A stretch of DNA of 64,000 bases from Photobacterium sanguinicancri (lineage in GTDB: Bacteria > Pseudomonadota > Gammaproteobacteria > Enterobacterales > Vibrionaceae), in NCBI RefSeq assembly GCF_024346675.1, contig NZ_AP024850.1, positions 248,001 to 312,000 of the forward strand. The letters run 5' to 3'. Position numbers and translations under genes: made by a program. Under the pieces are notes generated by a model. It saw only the letters and a program-made list of their open reading frames with translations, was not told where the DNA came from and searched no databases. Below, one piece after another: positions 40,107 through 48,812 of the stretch (position 1 is the stretch's first letter; each line of letters opens with the position of its first letter).

Positions 40107-42781
40107 AATGCAGCTCCTAATACGACCAAAGTGACGATGCCGAGTGCATCGCGGAGTGTTTGACGAAGTTGTGAAGCGGTCGAGTCATCTTCACTAGGTA
40201 CATAAACTGTGTCGCCAGGCCGCAACAATGGCAAGGGGGATTGGCCTGGATTTTTGACGTATCCCCGTAAATCGAAGGTCTGTGCTTGATCGCCACAGCA
40301 AGAGGTATTCACTATCATGATGCGTTCGATATAAGCGGTATCTTTGGGGCCGCCAGCTTCGGCTAATAGATCTAAGATATTCATTTGATTATTAAAGGCA
40401 TAGCGGCCGGGCTTATTGACTGAACCCATCAGGCGAACCACCCGTTCTGCGGGTTTATCTAGCCAGTTACCTTGTTCTTTAGGGACATAGATAACATCGC
40501 CAGGTACCACGCGGGGGATCAGCGTCTCATCGCCTGTTTCAAAATACAGCGAAAGATTCAGTTTGGTGACTTTACTGGTGTTGCCGCTGCGGTGACTGAT
40601 GCGGATCTGACGAAGATCGGCCTCGCCGTTAGGGCCATCAGCCGCTGAGAGAATATCGAGAAAGCCTAATTCGCGATTGAAGGCGTAGCGTCCAGGTGCG
40701 CCGACTTGGCCAAAGACGTAAATAGAGTCATCTGCAGATTGGCGGATCCAACTAGATTTGTTGTCGGTCGGATCATGGGGTAATTCGTCAATTACGATTG
40801 TATCGCCAGTCGCTAGCCGAGGAAGCCCCGCAAAACTGCCCCCTTCGGTAATGAAGTTATCGAGATCGAAATAAAGGACATTCTCTTGTGCTTGACGGTG
40901 TTCTTTAATGATACGAATGTTGGTGATATTGGCTTCTTTAGTTGGGCCGCCAGCCATCGCGAGTACATCAAGGAATGTCATACTGGCATTCCAATTAAAT
41001 CGGCCAGGTGCTTTAACCGCACCGATGACTTTGACTGCGTCTGTATCGGCAACAGCATCAACTTGCGGTAAGAAAATCACATCGCCAGCCACCACTTTGG
41101 GGAGCAGGGCTTCATTACCTGTCTTAAAGTAACGTGCCAAGTTAAAGCGACTGACTTTGGTGGTTTTTCCGTCACGGTGAGTGATCAGTACTTCTTGAAT
41201 ATCGGCTTCACCTGTTGGGCCATCGGCAGCAGAGAGAATATCGAGAAACCCTTGATCGTTGTTGAATGCATATCGGCCAGGAGCACCGACCTGGCCAAAT
41301 ATATAGATAGAGTCTTGTGCTGATTGACGTAACCAGCTGGCTTTATTATCGCTAGGGTCGTGTGGGAGCTCATCGAAGATAATGGTATCACCCGCTTGAA
41401 GCGGAGGAAGTTGGCTATTTGGTTTGTTTTTTTGGGTAAAATCTTCGAAGTTGAAGGTGATTATTCTCGCTTCATCGGCGGCTGCACTCTCGCGCACAAT
41501 ACGAATATTCGAGAGGTTGGTTTGTTGTTTTGGTCCGCCAGCATGTGCGAGTAAATCCATGAAACTCATGGTGTCATTCCACTCAAAACGTCCAGGATTG
41601 TTGACGGCTCCGATGATCTTGATGGCACGATCATTGGTCACTTTAAGCCAAGATTTTTCATTAAAATCAATTTTCTCGGGAATGAAAATGACATCGCCTG
41701 GCATCATTGTCGGCAGGGTGTATTGATCGGGTGCTTGGGTGTATTTCACCAAGTTAATCGCAATAGCGGGTTTGGTATTGCTCAATAATTTGATTTGGGT
41801 GGTATCAGCAAAGCGGGTTGGGCCGCCTGCGTTGGCGAGTACATCGATAAACCCTGTACCAGCACTGCTTTCATAGGCGCCGGGAGCTTGTACTTCCCCC
41901 ATGACATAGACGGTACGAGAGGTGGTATTAATATCTTCAACTTCTATTGGCGCAAAAATAGTGGTACCAGGCTTGATTGGGGGGAGGTTAGTGGTATCGC
42001 CACTGTCTAAATAGGCTTTAAGATCGAATTGATAGGGAACATTATCGGTGATCACTCGGATCTTGGTTACATCGGCATATCGAGTCACGCCATCGGCTCG
42101 CATAATGGCATCAACCACTGTCATGTCGGGCTTATAGCTGAATGTGCCAGGATTGCGGAGTTCACCAAAAATGGTGAGTCCTTGCGCCTCATCGGCATCG
42201 CCTCCCTCGCGTAAAGAGGCGGCATCAAAATTCACTTCTATGTTGCCAAGTAGTGGCGAGGTAGGTACGAAAATCGTATCCCCCCCCTTTAAAGCGGGCA
42301 GAGGTTGTGCTTGTTTACCATCAAGATAGGCTTTGTAGTCAAACACAATTGACTTATCGCCGCGGATTAACTTGAACTGATCTAGCTGTGCGCCGGGTCT
42401 CGCACCGCCCGCTGCGGCGAGTGCCATTTGAACATTACTGTCTGTTTTTAATGAGACCATCCCTGGCTTTTCAACATAGCCGAGAACTTTTACCCGCAAG
42501 AGGTGTTCCATAATCCGCAGCTCGAATTCATCTAGATTTCGGTAGATCACCTGGAGGAGCTGTCTGATTTTTTGCTCTGCTTGTGGAACCGTTAATCCTG
42601 CGACGGCGACGAGCCCCACTTCAGGAAGTAAAAGTTGCCCTTGATCGTCGATAGTAAAAGGATCCTCAAAATCACTTTCGCCTGGTAGCTGAAGGTATAC
42701 GCGATCCCCTGCAGTCAAGGTCGTGGCTTGCACGCCCATAACTGGGAAGATGAGTAATACGATCAACAGCAGGAATCTCAT
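40103..42781 (-). CDS. Wza-type polysaccharide export protein with expanded SLBB repeats
   Basis: 892 residues, more than twice the length of E. coli Wza (379). A signal peptide (MRFLLLIVLLIFPVMG, cleavage after VQA) is followed by the poly_export domain (AGDRVYLQLPG, about 20-95). About eight SLBB-like units follow, each opening with G-x-V-x-x-P-G-R/x-F/Y and a LDxLAxAGGP-type end. Residues 390-586 and 587-785 are two copies of the same two-SLBB block, sharing DELPHDP-DNK and FGQVGAPGRYAFN. It should form an outer-membrane or periplasm-spanning conduit. The start at 42781 overlaps the OmpA-like stop (ATGA); the upstream frame to 42805 is inside that gene. Confidence 0.9.
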   Translation of the reverse strand: MRFLLLIVLLIFPVMGVQATTLTAGDRVYLQLPGESDFEDPFTIDDQGQLLLPEVGLVAVAGLTVPQAEQKIRQLLQVIYRNLDEFELRIMEHLLRVKVLGYVEKPGMVSLKTDSNVQMALAAAGGARPGAQLDQFKLIRGDKSIVFDYKAYLDGKQAQPLPALKGGDTIFVPTSPLLGNIEVNFDAASLREGGDADEAQGLTIFGELRNPGTFSYKPDMTVVDAIMRADGVTRYADVTKIRVITDNVPYQFDLKAYLDSGDTTNLPPIKPGTTIFAPIEVEDINTTSRTVYVMGEVQAPGAYESSAGTGFIDVLANAGGPTRFADTTQIKLLSNTKPAIAINLVKYTQAPDQYTLPTMMPGDVIFIPEKIDFNEKSWLKVTNDRAIKIIGAVNNPGRFEWNDTMSFMDLLAHAGGPKQQTNLSNIRIVRESAAADEARIITFNFEDFTQKNKPNSQLPPLQAGDTIIFDELPHDPSDNKASWLRQSAQDSIYIFGQVGAPGRYAFNNDQGFLDILSAADGPTGEADIQEVLITHRDGKTTKVSRFNLARYFKTGNEALLPKVVAGDVIFLPQVDAVADTDAVKVIGAVKAPGRFNWNASMTFLDVLAMAGGPTKEANITNIRIIKEHRQAQENVLYFDLDNFITEGGSFAGLPRLATGDTIVIDELPHDPTDNKSSWIRQSADDSIYVFGQVGAPGRYAFNRELGFLDILSAADGPNGEADLRQIRISHRSGNTSKVTKLNLSLYFETGDETLIPRVVPGDVIYVPKEQGNWLDKPAERVVRLMGSVNKPGRYAFNNQMNILDLLAEAGGPKDTAYIERIMIVNTSCCGDQAQTFDLRGYVKNPGQSPLPLLRPGDTVYVPSEDDSTASQLRQTLRDALGIVTLVVLGAAL

Positions 42782-43557
42782 AATGACTCCTTCACTGCAT
42801 GCCAATCTTGCAGCGAGTAAACACGATGCTGCGAACGGGTGTGATGCTCGACTAGAACCACGGCTTCCACTTTTCGGTTACTCAAACGTTCAGTTCTTGA
42901 TGTTGGATCTTCAACTGAAGTTTTTTCTCCTGCACTAAAGATGGCGATTTGCTTAGGTTCAACCCCTAGCTCAATTAAGAAGCGTTTGACGGTATCAGCG
43001 CGGCGCATACCGAGGTCGTCGTTATAAGATTCAGTGCCGAGAGTGTCGGTGAATCCAGTCAGCTGAAGGTGCCAATGGTTCTGACGTTTGAGTATTGAGG
43101 CGGCGCGGCGCAGGGCTTGCTGATAGTCTGGCAGTAACTGAGTGCGGTTAAAGGCAAACTGATTGTCTATTTTCATTAAGACTAAGAATTTATCGCGCAA
43201 TTCTACTTCGGAGTAATGTGGGTTTAAACATAAGGTATGGTATTCCAACCAGTCCATTTGCTGTTGGATTTTGGCAAATTGCGTTTGATATTGCAGAAGA
43301 GTGATATCGGCATCATCATCAAAGCCAGCCTTCGCTTCTTGACGTGCTTTGCTATAGAGATTTTCTAACGTTCGGTATTGGCCGGGAAGACAAGATTTTG
43401 CCCCGCGGGTTGCCAGGATCTGTAATTCAAAATCATGATGCTCAAGTTCATGCCATTGATCGGTTTCTGGTGGGGAATAAGGATTTTCTCCTGCGGCAGG
43501 CCAGCTTGAACACCCATTAAGCATGAGGGCGGTCACAACGAGAGATAATCTGATCAT
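42778..43557 (-). CDS. OmpA-like lipoprotein (SypB-like)
   Basis: 259 residues. A lipoprotein signal ends in lipobox LNGC (Cys16). Residues about 50-140 are helical with several cysteines, and residues about 150-235 form an OmpA peptidoglycan-binding domain (QFAFNRTQLL, LTGFTDTLGTESYNDDLGMRRADTVKRFL). It should tie the export machinery to the cell wall from an outer-membrane lipid anchor. It follows the STAS gene by one base and overlaps the exporter gene, matching the sypA-B-C order. Confidence 0.85.
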   Translation of the reverse strand: MIRLSLVVTALMLNGCSSWPAAGENPYSPPETDQWHELEHHDFELQILATRGAKSCLPGQYRTLENLYSKARQEAKAGFDDDADITLLQYQTQFAKIQQQMDWLEYHTLCLNPHYSEVELRDKFLVLMKIDNQFAFNRTQLLPDYQQALRRAASILKRQNHWHLQLTGFTDTLGTESYNDDLGMRRADTVKRFLIELGVEPKQIAIFSAGEKTSVEDPTSRTERLSNRKVEAVVLVEHHTRSQHRVYSLQDWHAVKESL

Positions 43558-43558
43558 A

Positions 43559-43870
43559 TTAATGCAGCTCCGCTGTGGTGATCAGCGGGATCACCTTGTC
43601 AATCCGTAACATTATTATCAGCTGGCGAGGTTGGCCATTCACGTTAAGTAGGCGTAACGCTTTGCCGCGGCTTTTCAACCGCTTGTATAAGAAAACAATG
43701 GCACCAATTCCACAGGAGTCAATAAATTGTACCTTGGTCATGTCAATAACGAGCTCAGATAGCTCGGTTTTACTCAGGGTTTCTAACTGGCTTTCCATCT
43801 GCTTGGCAACATGCGCATCGAATTCATCCTGCAGAGAAAGTGCGATTACTGATTCAGTCATACTTGGCAT
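43559..43870 (-). CDS. STAS-domain anti-anti-sigma-type protein (SypA-like)
   Basis: 103 residues forming a single STAS domain. The phosphorylation loop is FIDSCGIGAIVFLY with Ser52, matching the serine regulated by SypE in V. fischeri SypA. In the inferred switch, the unphosphorylated form permits polysaccharide production and the SypE-like protein at 37942-39411 sets its state. GAGG lies five bases before the ATG. It opens the second gene block; 178 bases upstream separate it from the priming transferase gene and carry a sigma54-like element. Confidence 0.87.
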   Translation of the reverse strand: MPSMTESVIALSLQDEFDAHVAKQMESQLETLSKTELSELVIDMTKVQFIDSCGIGAIVFLYKRLKSRGKALRLLNVNGQPRQLIIMLRIDKVIPLITTAELH

Positions 43871-43983
43871 ATTAACCTCTTTATAGTGCCATCAGCGTTG
43901 TGATTCTGTGTGATGGCCATGTGTGTATCGAGAGGAACAAGCGTGATGAGATTACTCCTGTTCCATTAGGGTAATAATGTCTA

Positions 43984-43999
43984 TTCAAGCTATATGCCA
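43984..43999 (-). promoter_or_regulatory. Sigma54-like promoter element upstream of the STAS gene
   Basis: On the minus strand TGGCATATAGCTTGAA matches TGGCAC-N5-TTGCA, with intact GG at -24 and the GC at -12 changed to GA. It lies about 115 bases upstream of the STAS start. The sypA promoter of V. fischeri is sigma54-dependent, which makes the site plausible, but the -12 mismatch is a weakness. Confidence 0.4.
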
Positions 44000-44048
44000 A
44001 ATTGCTGGGTGAAGGTGAGCACGGGAGGATATGTCGTGATCGTGACGA

Positions 44049-45845
44049 TTATTGGCCGCGTTTAGTCACCATAACGAGAATGGTTTTGAATATGATAAAC
44101 GTGTCCATCTTTAGCCATTGCCACGGCGAGCCTAGTGCGGCGGCATAAGCATGGTCCCAGGCTATTTTGGCTTTTACATCGTCAAGACAGCGATCATAGC
44201 CTTGGCTGACCTGTGCTAACCCAGTTATCCCAGGGCGTAAACCCACGGTGCGTTCTATGTAGAATGGCAATGCATTTTGCAAATCGCCACAAAGTTGTGG
44301 TCGCTCAGGGCGTGGCCCTATCAGTGCCATATCGCCTTTAATGACATTGATAAATTGTGGTAGTTCATCTAATCGTGTTACACGTAAAAATCGGCCGATA
44401 CGGGTGATCCTTGGATCGTCTTGTTGTGCCCATACTGCGCCTGAATCTTGCTCGGCATTATGAGTCATAGTGCGAAATTTAATGACTTCAAATAAGTCCG
44501 TGTGTTGTTCACTGATTTGACCGACTCGCAGTTGACGATAGAAAACGGGGCCTTTTGAATCGAGCTTAATCAGCAGTGCGATCACAGGCCAAAGCGGCAA
44601 AGTAAGCACTAATCCTATAAAACTTAATACGAGATCACTGAGACGCTTACAGCATTGTGTTGAGCGCGCCTGGTAGTCGTAGAGCGGTGGTAGGTGGCGC
44701 CAACCTTGTTTAAATTGACCATTGAGATAACGCACCATGCCAAACAGCGAAGAGTAATAGCCGCCCACTAAATAATGCCATTTACTCAAGTGCTTCTGAT
44801 TAACCCCCCAGGCTGGCAGCACTGCGAGGAAGTAGGCGCTGAGTTGGCCAATGACAAGCAGGCCCGCCAGTAACGATCCTTGGATAGCGAGTGCACTGGT
44901 TGCAAGAAGATAGCCAATCAAAATGAAAGGCATGACAGTGCGAAGCCCTTTACCTGAACCAAATAGCCATCCCAGCTTTTTTTGTTTTGGCGAAAATAAG
45001 AATCGACAGCGTATCAGTTGTTGCAAATTTCCTGCCCCAATGCGTTGACGACGCTGGTGGTTTTGCTGGTCTGTTGATGGTGAAATTTCTACGCTGTTTA
45101 TGTCTTGGTTGAGGAGAACGTTGTAGCCTTGTTTTATCACCATCATAGGCAACATGAAGTCATCATTAATGGTGTCTTCTGGCAAGGGCGTAAACAGGGA
45201 GGCGCGCATAATATAAAAAGCCCCGTTGCCTCCCATTACACTACCAAGTTGGGATTCAGCGTGACGAATTTTATTTTGCCATTGCCAATACTGCTTTTCC
45301 CCTTCAGTCGCATCTGCGAGTAGGTAACAACTGGTAATAGCACCGGTTTCAGTGTTTTGAAAACTGTGGGCAGCCTGAGTGAGTGCATCAATAGAAATAA
45401 GTGCAGAGATATCACTGAGCGCAATAAGATCGTATTGGGTGGACACTTGCGCCATCAAGGCATTCAGACGTGCAAGCTTACCTCGGTTGTTTGCTTTATC
45501 TGTCCATTCTAGCTTAATCCCCGCTTGCTCAAATTTGGGGTGCCATTCTTTAATGATCTCAGCGGTATTATCGCTACAGCCATCGCAGCAAATATGGACG
45601 CTAAGTTTTTCTGCAGGGTAATCGAGCATTAATATGTTCGCCAGTTTGGCGGCCATATAATTGGCTTCATTATGAGCGGGCATGACTAAAGCAATACTCG
45701 GGTATTCGTCATGGTGAGAAGCGGCCGGCGAAGTGGATCGATCATCGGTGTGATACTTACCTAAACGGATCATTACCGCGGTGTACACAATATGATGATA
45801 GATAATCAAGATGCTTAGAAATATAACGATAAACCACAACATCAT
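44049..45845 (-). CDS. Fusion of family 2 glycosyltransferase and undecaprenyl-phosphate sugar transferase (SypQ-SypR-like)
   Basis: 598 residues. After an N-terminal membrane helix, residues 48-280 form a GT2 domain (ALVMPAHNEANYM, CCDGCSDNT, the DIS motif near 145, NDDFML and QRRQR near 266). Membrane segments follow at about 300-345. Residues 395-598 are a complete bacterial sugar transferase (PssY/WbaP type) with KFRTM, RLDELPQFINVIKGDM, GPRPERP and GITGLAQVSQGY. The priming half would load the first sugar-phosphate on undecaprenyl phosphate and the GT2 half would extend it. In V. fischeri these are separate genes, sypQ and sypR. AAGGAG precedes paired ATGs. No frameshift or stop interrupts the junction. 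Confidence 0.87.
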   Translation of the reverse strand: MMLWFIVIFLSILIIYHHIVYTAVMIRLGKYHTDDRSTSPAASHHDEYPSIALVMPAHNEANYMAAKLANILMLDYPAEKLSVHICCDGCSDNTAEIIKEWHPKFEQAGIKLEWTDKANNRGKLARLNALMAQVSTQYDLIALSDISALISIDALTQAAHSFQNTETGAITSCYLLADATEGEKQYWQWQNKIRHAESQLGSVMGGNGAFYIMRASLFTPLPEDTINDDFMLPMMVIKQGYNVLLNQDINSVEISPSTDQQNHQRRQRIGAGNLQQLIRCRFLFSPKQKKLGWLFGSGKGLRTVMPFILIGYLLATSALAIQGSLLAGLLVIGQLSAYFLAVLPAWGVNQKHLSKWHYLVGGYYSSLFGMVRYLNGQFKQGWRHLPPLYDYQARSTQCCKRLSDLVLSFIGLVLTLPLWPVIALLIKLDSKGPVFYRQLRVGQISEQHTDLFEVIKFRTMTHNAEQDSGAVWAQQDDPRITRIGRFLRVTRLDELPQFINVIKGDMALIGPRPERPQLCGDLQNALPFYIERTVGLRPGITGLAQVSQGYDRCLDDVKAKIAWDHAYAAALGSPWQWLKMDTFIIFKTILVMVTKRGQ

Positions 45846-45857
45846 TACGCTCCTTTG

Positions 45858-46931
45858 CTAAAAAGCTAATGATTCATAACGGGTTGTCATGGTTCTCACA
45901 TCGGCACAGTCACGTACAAACCGTGCATTGTGAATGCTGACTTCTTTATTGTGTTTCAACCCTTCGATTAATGCATTGGCAAACAGTTGAGGGAGGTCTG
46001 ACTCAACCAGTATTCCTGATAGTGGACACAGTAGATCAGGGATCCCACCCACTTTTGTCGCCACCACACTTTTGCCACAGGCTTGGGCTTCAAGCAAAGC
46101 CAGTGGTAATCCTTCTTGTCGTGATGGCATACAAAAAAGATCAATAGCACGATAGAAGTTTCGCATTTTGCTGCAATAGCCTAACCAATGAATGCGATGG
46201 CTTACTTGGTATTGTGAGGCGAGTTGTTTGAGGGCGGATTCTTCAGGGCCCTGTCCGGCAATCACAAGGTGATGATCGTTAGGTAGTTGGGTAAGTGCCA
46301 TTATCGCAATATCAAGCCCCTTTTCTTTGACTAAGCGTCCAGCACAGCCGATTAATATTTTATCGAGAGGGAGGCATAAGTGCTGACGAGAAAAAAGCTG
46401 ATGCCCGGGTGAAAAGTAGTTGGTATCTATACCGTTGAGGATGATGTGATCTGCTGGACGACCAAGCATTCGTTCAAGCTGTAATGCAACACGAGGAGCA
46501 TCTGCGACCAACTGTACTTTGTTGCTACTTAATAACCATTTGGTTAATCGACGCTGTTTCGCATTTTGCAAATGCCAACTATCATGTTCGGTTTGGATGT
46601 GACGGATAGAGGTTGTGATAGTGGCAAGACGGCTATATAAGAGTGGGCCTATGTGGTGTGAGTGAACCACTTTGACCTTCAGCTTACGGATCAAGTGACG
46701 TAGCTTAATCACGGTCGTGAAGCTTTTTCCTGTGGGTTTGTTCAGGAAAAAAAGTTGGTCTTTAAAAGGAAGCAGTTCAGGCCATGCTTTAATCGCGTCG
46801 ACTTTGTTGCCTTCAAGCGCTACCACATACTGCTTATAGCCTGGTGAAGAGAAGCGCAATAGGTTTAACACCAGGTGTTCAATGCCACCAGGATGAAGAT
46901 GCTGAACGACTTGCAAGGTGACATGATCCAT
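45858..46931 (-). CDS. Family 4-type glycosyltransferase (SypP-like position)
   Basis: 357 residues, GT-B fold. The N-terminal domain has VQHLHPGGIEHLVLNLL and HSHHIGPLLYSRLA, and the C-terminal domain has GCAGRLVKEKGLDIAI and PSRQEGLPLALLEAQACGKSVVATKVGG. It probably extends the lipid-linked repeat unit in the cytoplasm; donor and linkage cannot be read. Nine bases after the Wzz gene and 12 before the fusion gene, so in one operon. Confidence 0.87.
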   Translation of the reverse strand: MDHVTLQVVQHLHPGGIEHLVLNLLRFSSPGYKQYVVALEGNKVDAIKAWPELLPFKDQLFFLNKPTGKSFTTVIKLRHLIRKLKVKVVHSHHIGPLLYSRLATITTSIRHIQTEHDSWHLQNAKQRRLTKWLLSSNKVQLVADAPRVALQLERMLGRPADHIILNGIDTNYFSPGHQLFSRQHLCLPLDKILIGCAGRLVKEKGLDIAIMALTQLPNDHHLVIAGQGPEESALKQLASQYQVSHRIHWLGYCSKMRNFYRAIDLFCMPSRQEGLPLALLEAQACGKSVVATKVGGIPDLLCPLSGILVESDLPQLFANALIEGLKHNKEVSIHNARFVRDCADVRTMTTRYESLAF

Positions 46932-46940
46932 AGTGACTCC

Positions 46941-48383
46941 CTAATTAGCAGTATGTTGAAAATTTGGAATACGAATAAGCACGGGGGCATTCGTGAGTCG
47001 ACTAATATGTGCACTTTGGTATAAACGCGTATCAAAGAGTTGCACTACACAAGCGAGCGACAATCCAAGCCCAAGCCCTCCAGCTATACCTAAGCAAAAG
47101 TTGAGCCACCAAGGCCAATTGAGTGGTTGGGTCGGTACGCTCGGGCGGTCAATGATTTTAAGTTTGTCAGGTTCTTCAAATCGCCCTAGTTGACCTGTGA
47201 CTTTTGCCATTTCAAAGCGCTCAAATAAGCGGTTGTAAATACGAGACTTTACATCATGATTACGCTGTAGCGTGGTGAGCTGTTGTTCCAACTCTGCGTA
47301 TTCAGATCGCATCATGTTAACGTTATCGGCTTGTTTGTTTAGTAGTTTTAATTCTTCATCGAGTGCCAGTATTTGATTTTCTGCTTGCTGTAATTTCTCA
47401 AATTGACTGAGTAAAATGGGTTGCGATTTGCTATCACTGGATGAAGAGTGGCTGGCGATACGCTGCCAAAGTTGACTGATCTCTTGTTGAGTCAACGATT
47501 GCTGCGAATTCATTAACCTTGCACGTTCTTGCTTGAGTCGATTCAGTTTAAGTAATAATGCTTTTACCGATGAATGCTTGTCGGTGTAGCTGGCGCGTAA
47601 GATGGCGAGCTTTGCTTCCGCAAGGACGATTTTTTCTTCCATCATCCCTATAACGGGGTTGGTACTGGCGAGGCGTGCAAATAAGTTGTCACGTTGGGAT
47701 TTAGCATGAAGCTGCTTGAGCTCAGTATCGCGAATCAGGGTTTTAAGCTGCGTATCATTTTGAATATTAGAACCCTGTAAGTGGGGCAAGTTATCCGCAT
47801 TATTAGCCTTGAATATCGCAAGCTCTTTTTCAGCAGCCTCTAAATCTTGTTGGGTGGCTGTTAGTTGACGCTGTAGAAAAACTTCAGAGTTATCGATTGA
47901 TGCGCGTCCTGGGGCGCGAAGCTTTTCAAGAAAAACGGTGGATATTGTATTGAGGATAAGAGGGATCTCTTGGGGTTCATGCCAAGTTAAACCGAGTTGA
48001 ACCACGTCATTACCAATGAGCTCCAGCCTCAGTTGCTGATTGATCATCTTACAGTAATAAGCAATGGCATCTGGATCTTGCGCGCCGGCCAAGCCTGATT
48101 GAACCGCGACATCATCCAGTACACTTTTACTATGAATTAAAACCCGTAATGCTTTGATCCTTTGCTTTAAATTCATTGAGATAGAAAGATCTTCTAGGAA
48201 AGGATTTAGCATAGCAGTTTCTTGTACCAGGATGGTTGTCTTCCCGTAGTAGCGCTTGGCTTTTACCATGCTGCCTGCGGTCATCAAAAGTGGCACGACG
48301 ATCATTGGGATCACCACTAAATAGCGATGTTTCCACAAGGCCAGCAGTAACGGATAAAGTTGGGCAAATAACTTAGAACGCAT
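46941..48383 (-). CDS. Wzz/GumC-type chain-length and export protein (SypO-like)
   Basis: 480 residues. Transmembrane helices near residues 15-38 and 420-445 bracket a large periplasmic part rich in coiled coil (about 170-390, with LERLNRLKQERARL-like heptads), as in PCP-2a co-polymerases without a kinase domain. The segment KIIDRPSVPTQPLNWPWW before the second helix is the conserved proline-rich motif. It sets polymer length and connects polymerisation to the Wza-type exporter. AGAGG precedes the ATG; two bases separate it from the upstream lipoprotein gene. Confidence 0.87.
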   Translation of the reverse strand: MRSKLFAQLYPLLLALWKHRYLVVIPMIVVPLLMTAGSMVKAKRYYGKTTILVQETAMLNPFLEDLSISMNLKQRIKALRVLIHSKSVLDDVAVQSGLAGAQDPDAIAYYCKMINQQLRLELIGNDVVQLGLTWHEPQEIPLILNTISTVFLEKLRAPGRASIDNSEVFLQRQLTATQQDLEAAEKELAIFKANNADNLPHLQGSNIQNDTQLKTLIRDTELKQLHAKSQRDNLFARLASTNPVIGMMEEKIVLAEAKLAILRASYTDKHSSVKALLLKLNRLKQERARLMNSQQSLTQQEISQLWQRIASHSSSSDSKSQPILLSQFEKLQQAENQILALDEELKLLNKQADNVNMMRSEYAELEQQLTTLQRNHDVKSRIYNRLFERFEMAKVTGQLGRFEEPDKLKIIDRPSVPTQPLNWPWWLNFCLGIAGGLGLGLSLACVVQLFDTRLYQSAHISRLTNAPVLIRIPNFQHTAN

Positions 48384-48385
48384 TG

Positions 48386-48742
48386 TTATAGCCTCTTGAG
48401 TAGCACGGTATCAGGTTGTTGTTTGGGGGCGAATTCAGTGCGTAAAGGTATGTTTTTCGCTGAGGATATTTTGTTGATTGCCTGCATCCGCTTTTGGCTT
48501 TGTAGTAGCGAATCAAAAGGATTGTTGAGATTCGCAGGGGCAATATAAGCCGCAAGCTGGTGGTAGGGATTATCCTCAAAAAATTGTTGGACCTTACGTT
48601 GTTGCTCAACATTGAGTGAGACTTGCTCTGGGCTAAAAAAGATCTCAAGTTGCTGAGCTGTTTGTGTGGTTGTCGCGCAGCCACTCAGTAATAGCAACCC
48701 TAAGTAGCTAACACGTAAGATGTGTTTGGTTGTGCTTGGCAT
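48386..48742 (-). CDS. Small lipoprotein with degenerate OmpA-like domain
   Basis: 118 residues. The signal segment ends in lipobox LLSGC (Cys22). The mature part reads like a shortened OmpA domain (LEIFFSPEQVSLNVEQQRKV and SQKRMQAINKI), but the TD and LSxRR residues that bind peptidoglycan are missing. I do not recognise a characterised orthologue, and the V. fischeri syp locus has no gene I know at this place. AAAGGA precedes the ATG. It sits between a glycosyltransferase and the Wzz gene, so a role in the export complex is likely but not shown. Confidence 0.75.
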   Translation of the reverse strand: MPSTTKHILRVSYLGLLLLSGCATTTQTAQQLEIFFSPEQVSLNVEQQRKVQQFFEDNPYHQLAAYIAPANLNNPFDSLLQSQKRMQAINKISSAKNIPLRTEFAPKQQPDTVLLKRL

Positions 48743-48812
48743 ACTTGATCCTTTATTTATTCGAATATCCTTCTCTCAGTAGTAGCAAAAAAAGTGCCGT
48801 GTTGTCGTTTGA

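Noticed and set aside
40886..42329. Series of plus-strand ORFs inside the Wza-type gene
   Set aside because: They recur because the exporter has internal repeats; all are antisense shadows without ribosome sites.
43936..44048. Terminator for the fusion gene at the block boundary
   Set aside because: No stem with a T run was found past 44049, so the two minus-strand blocks may be partly co-transcribed.
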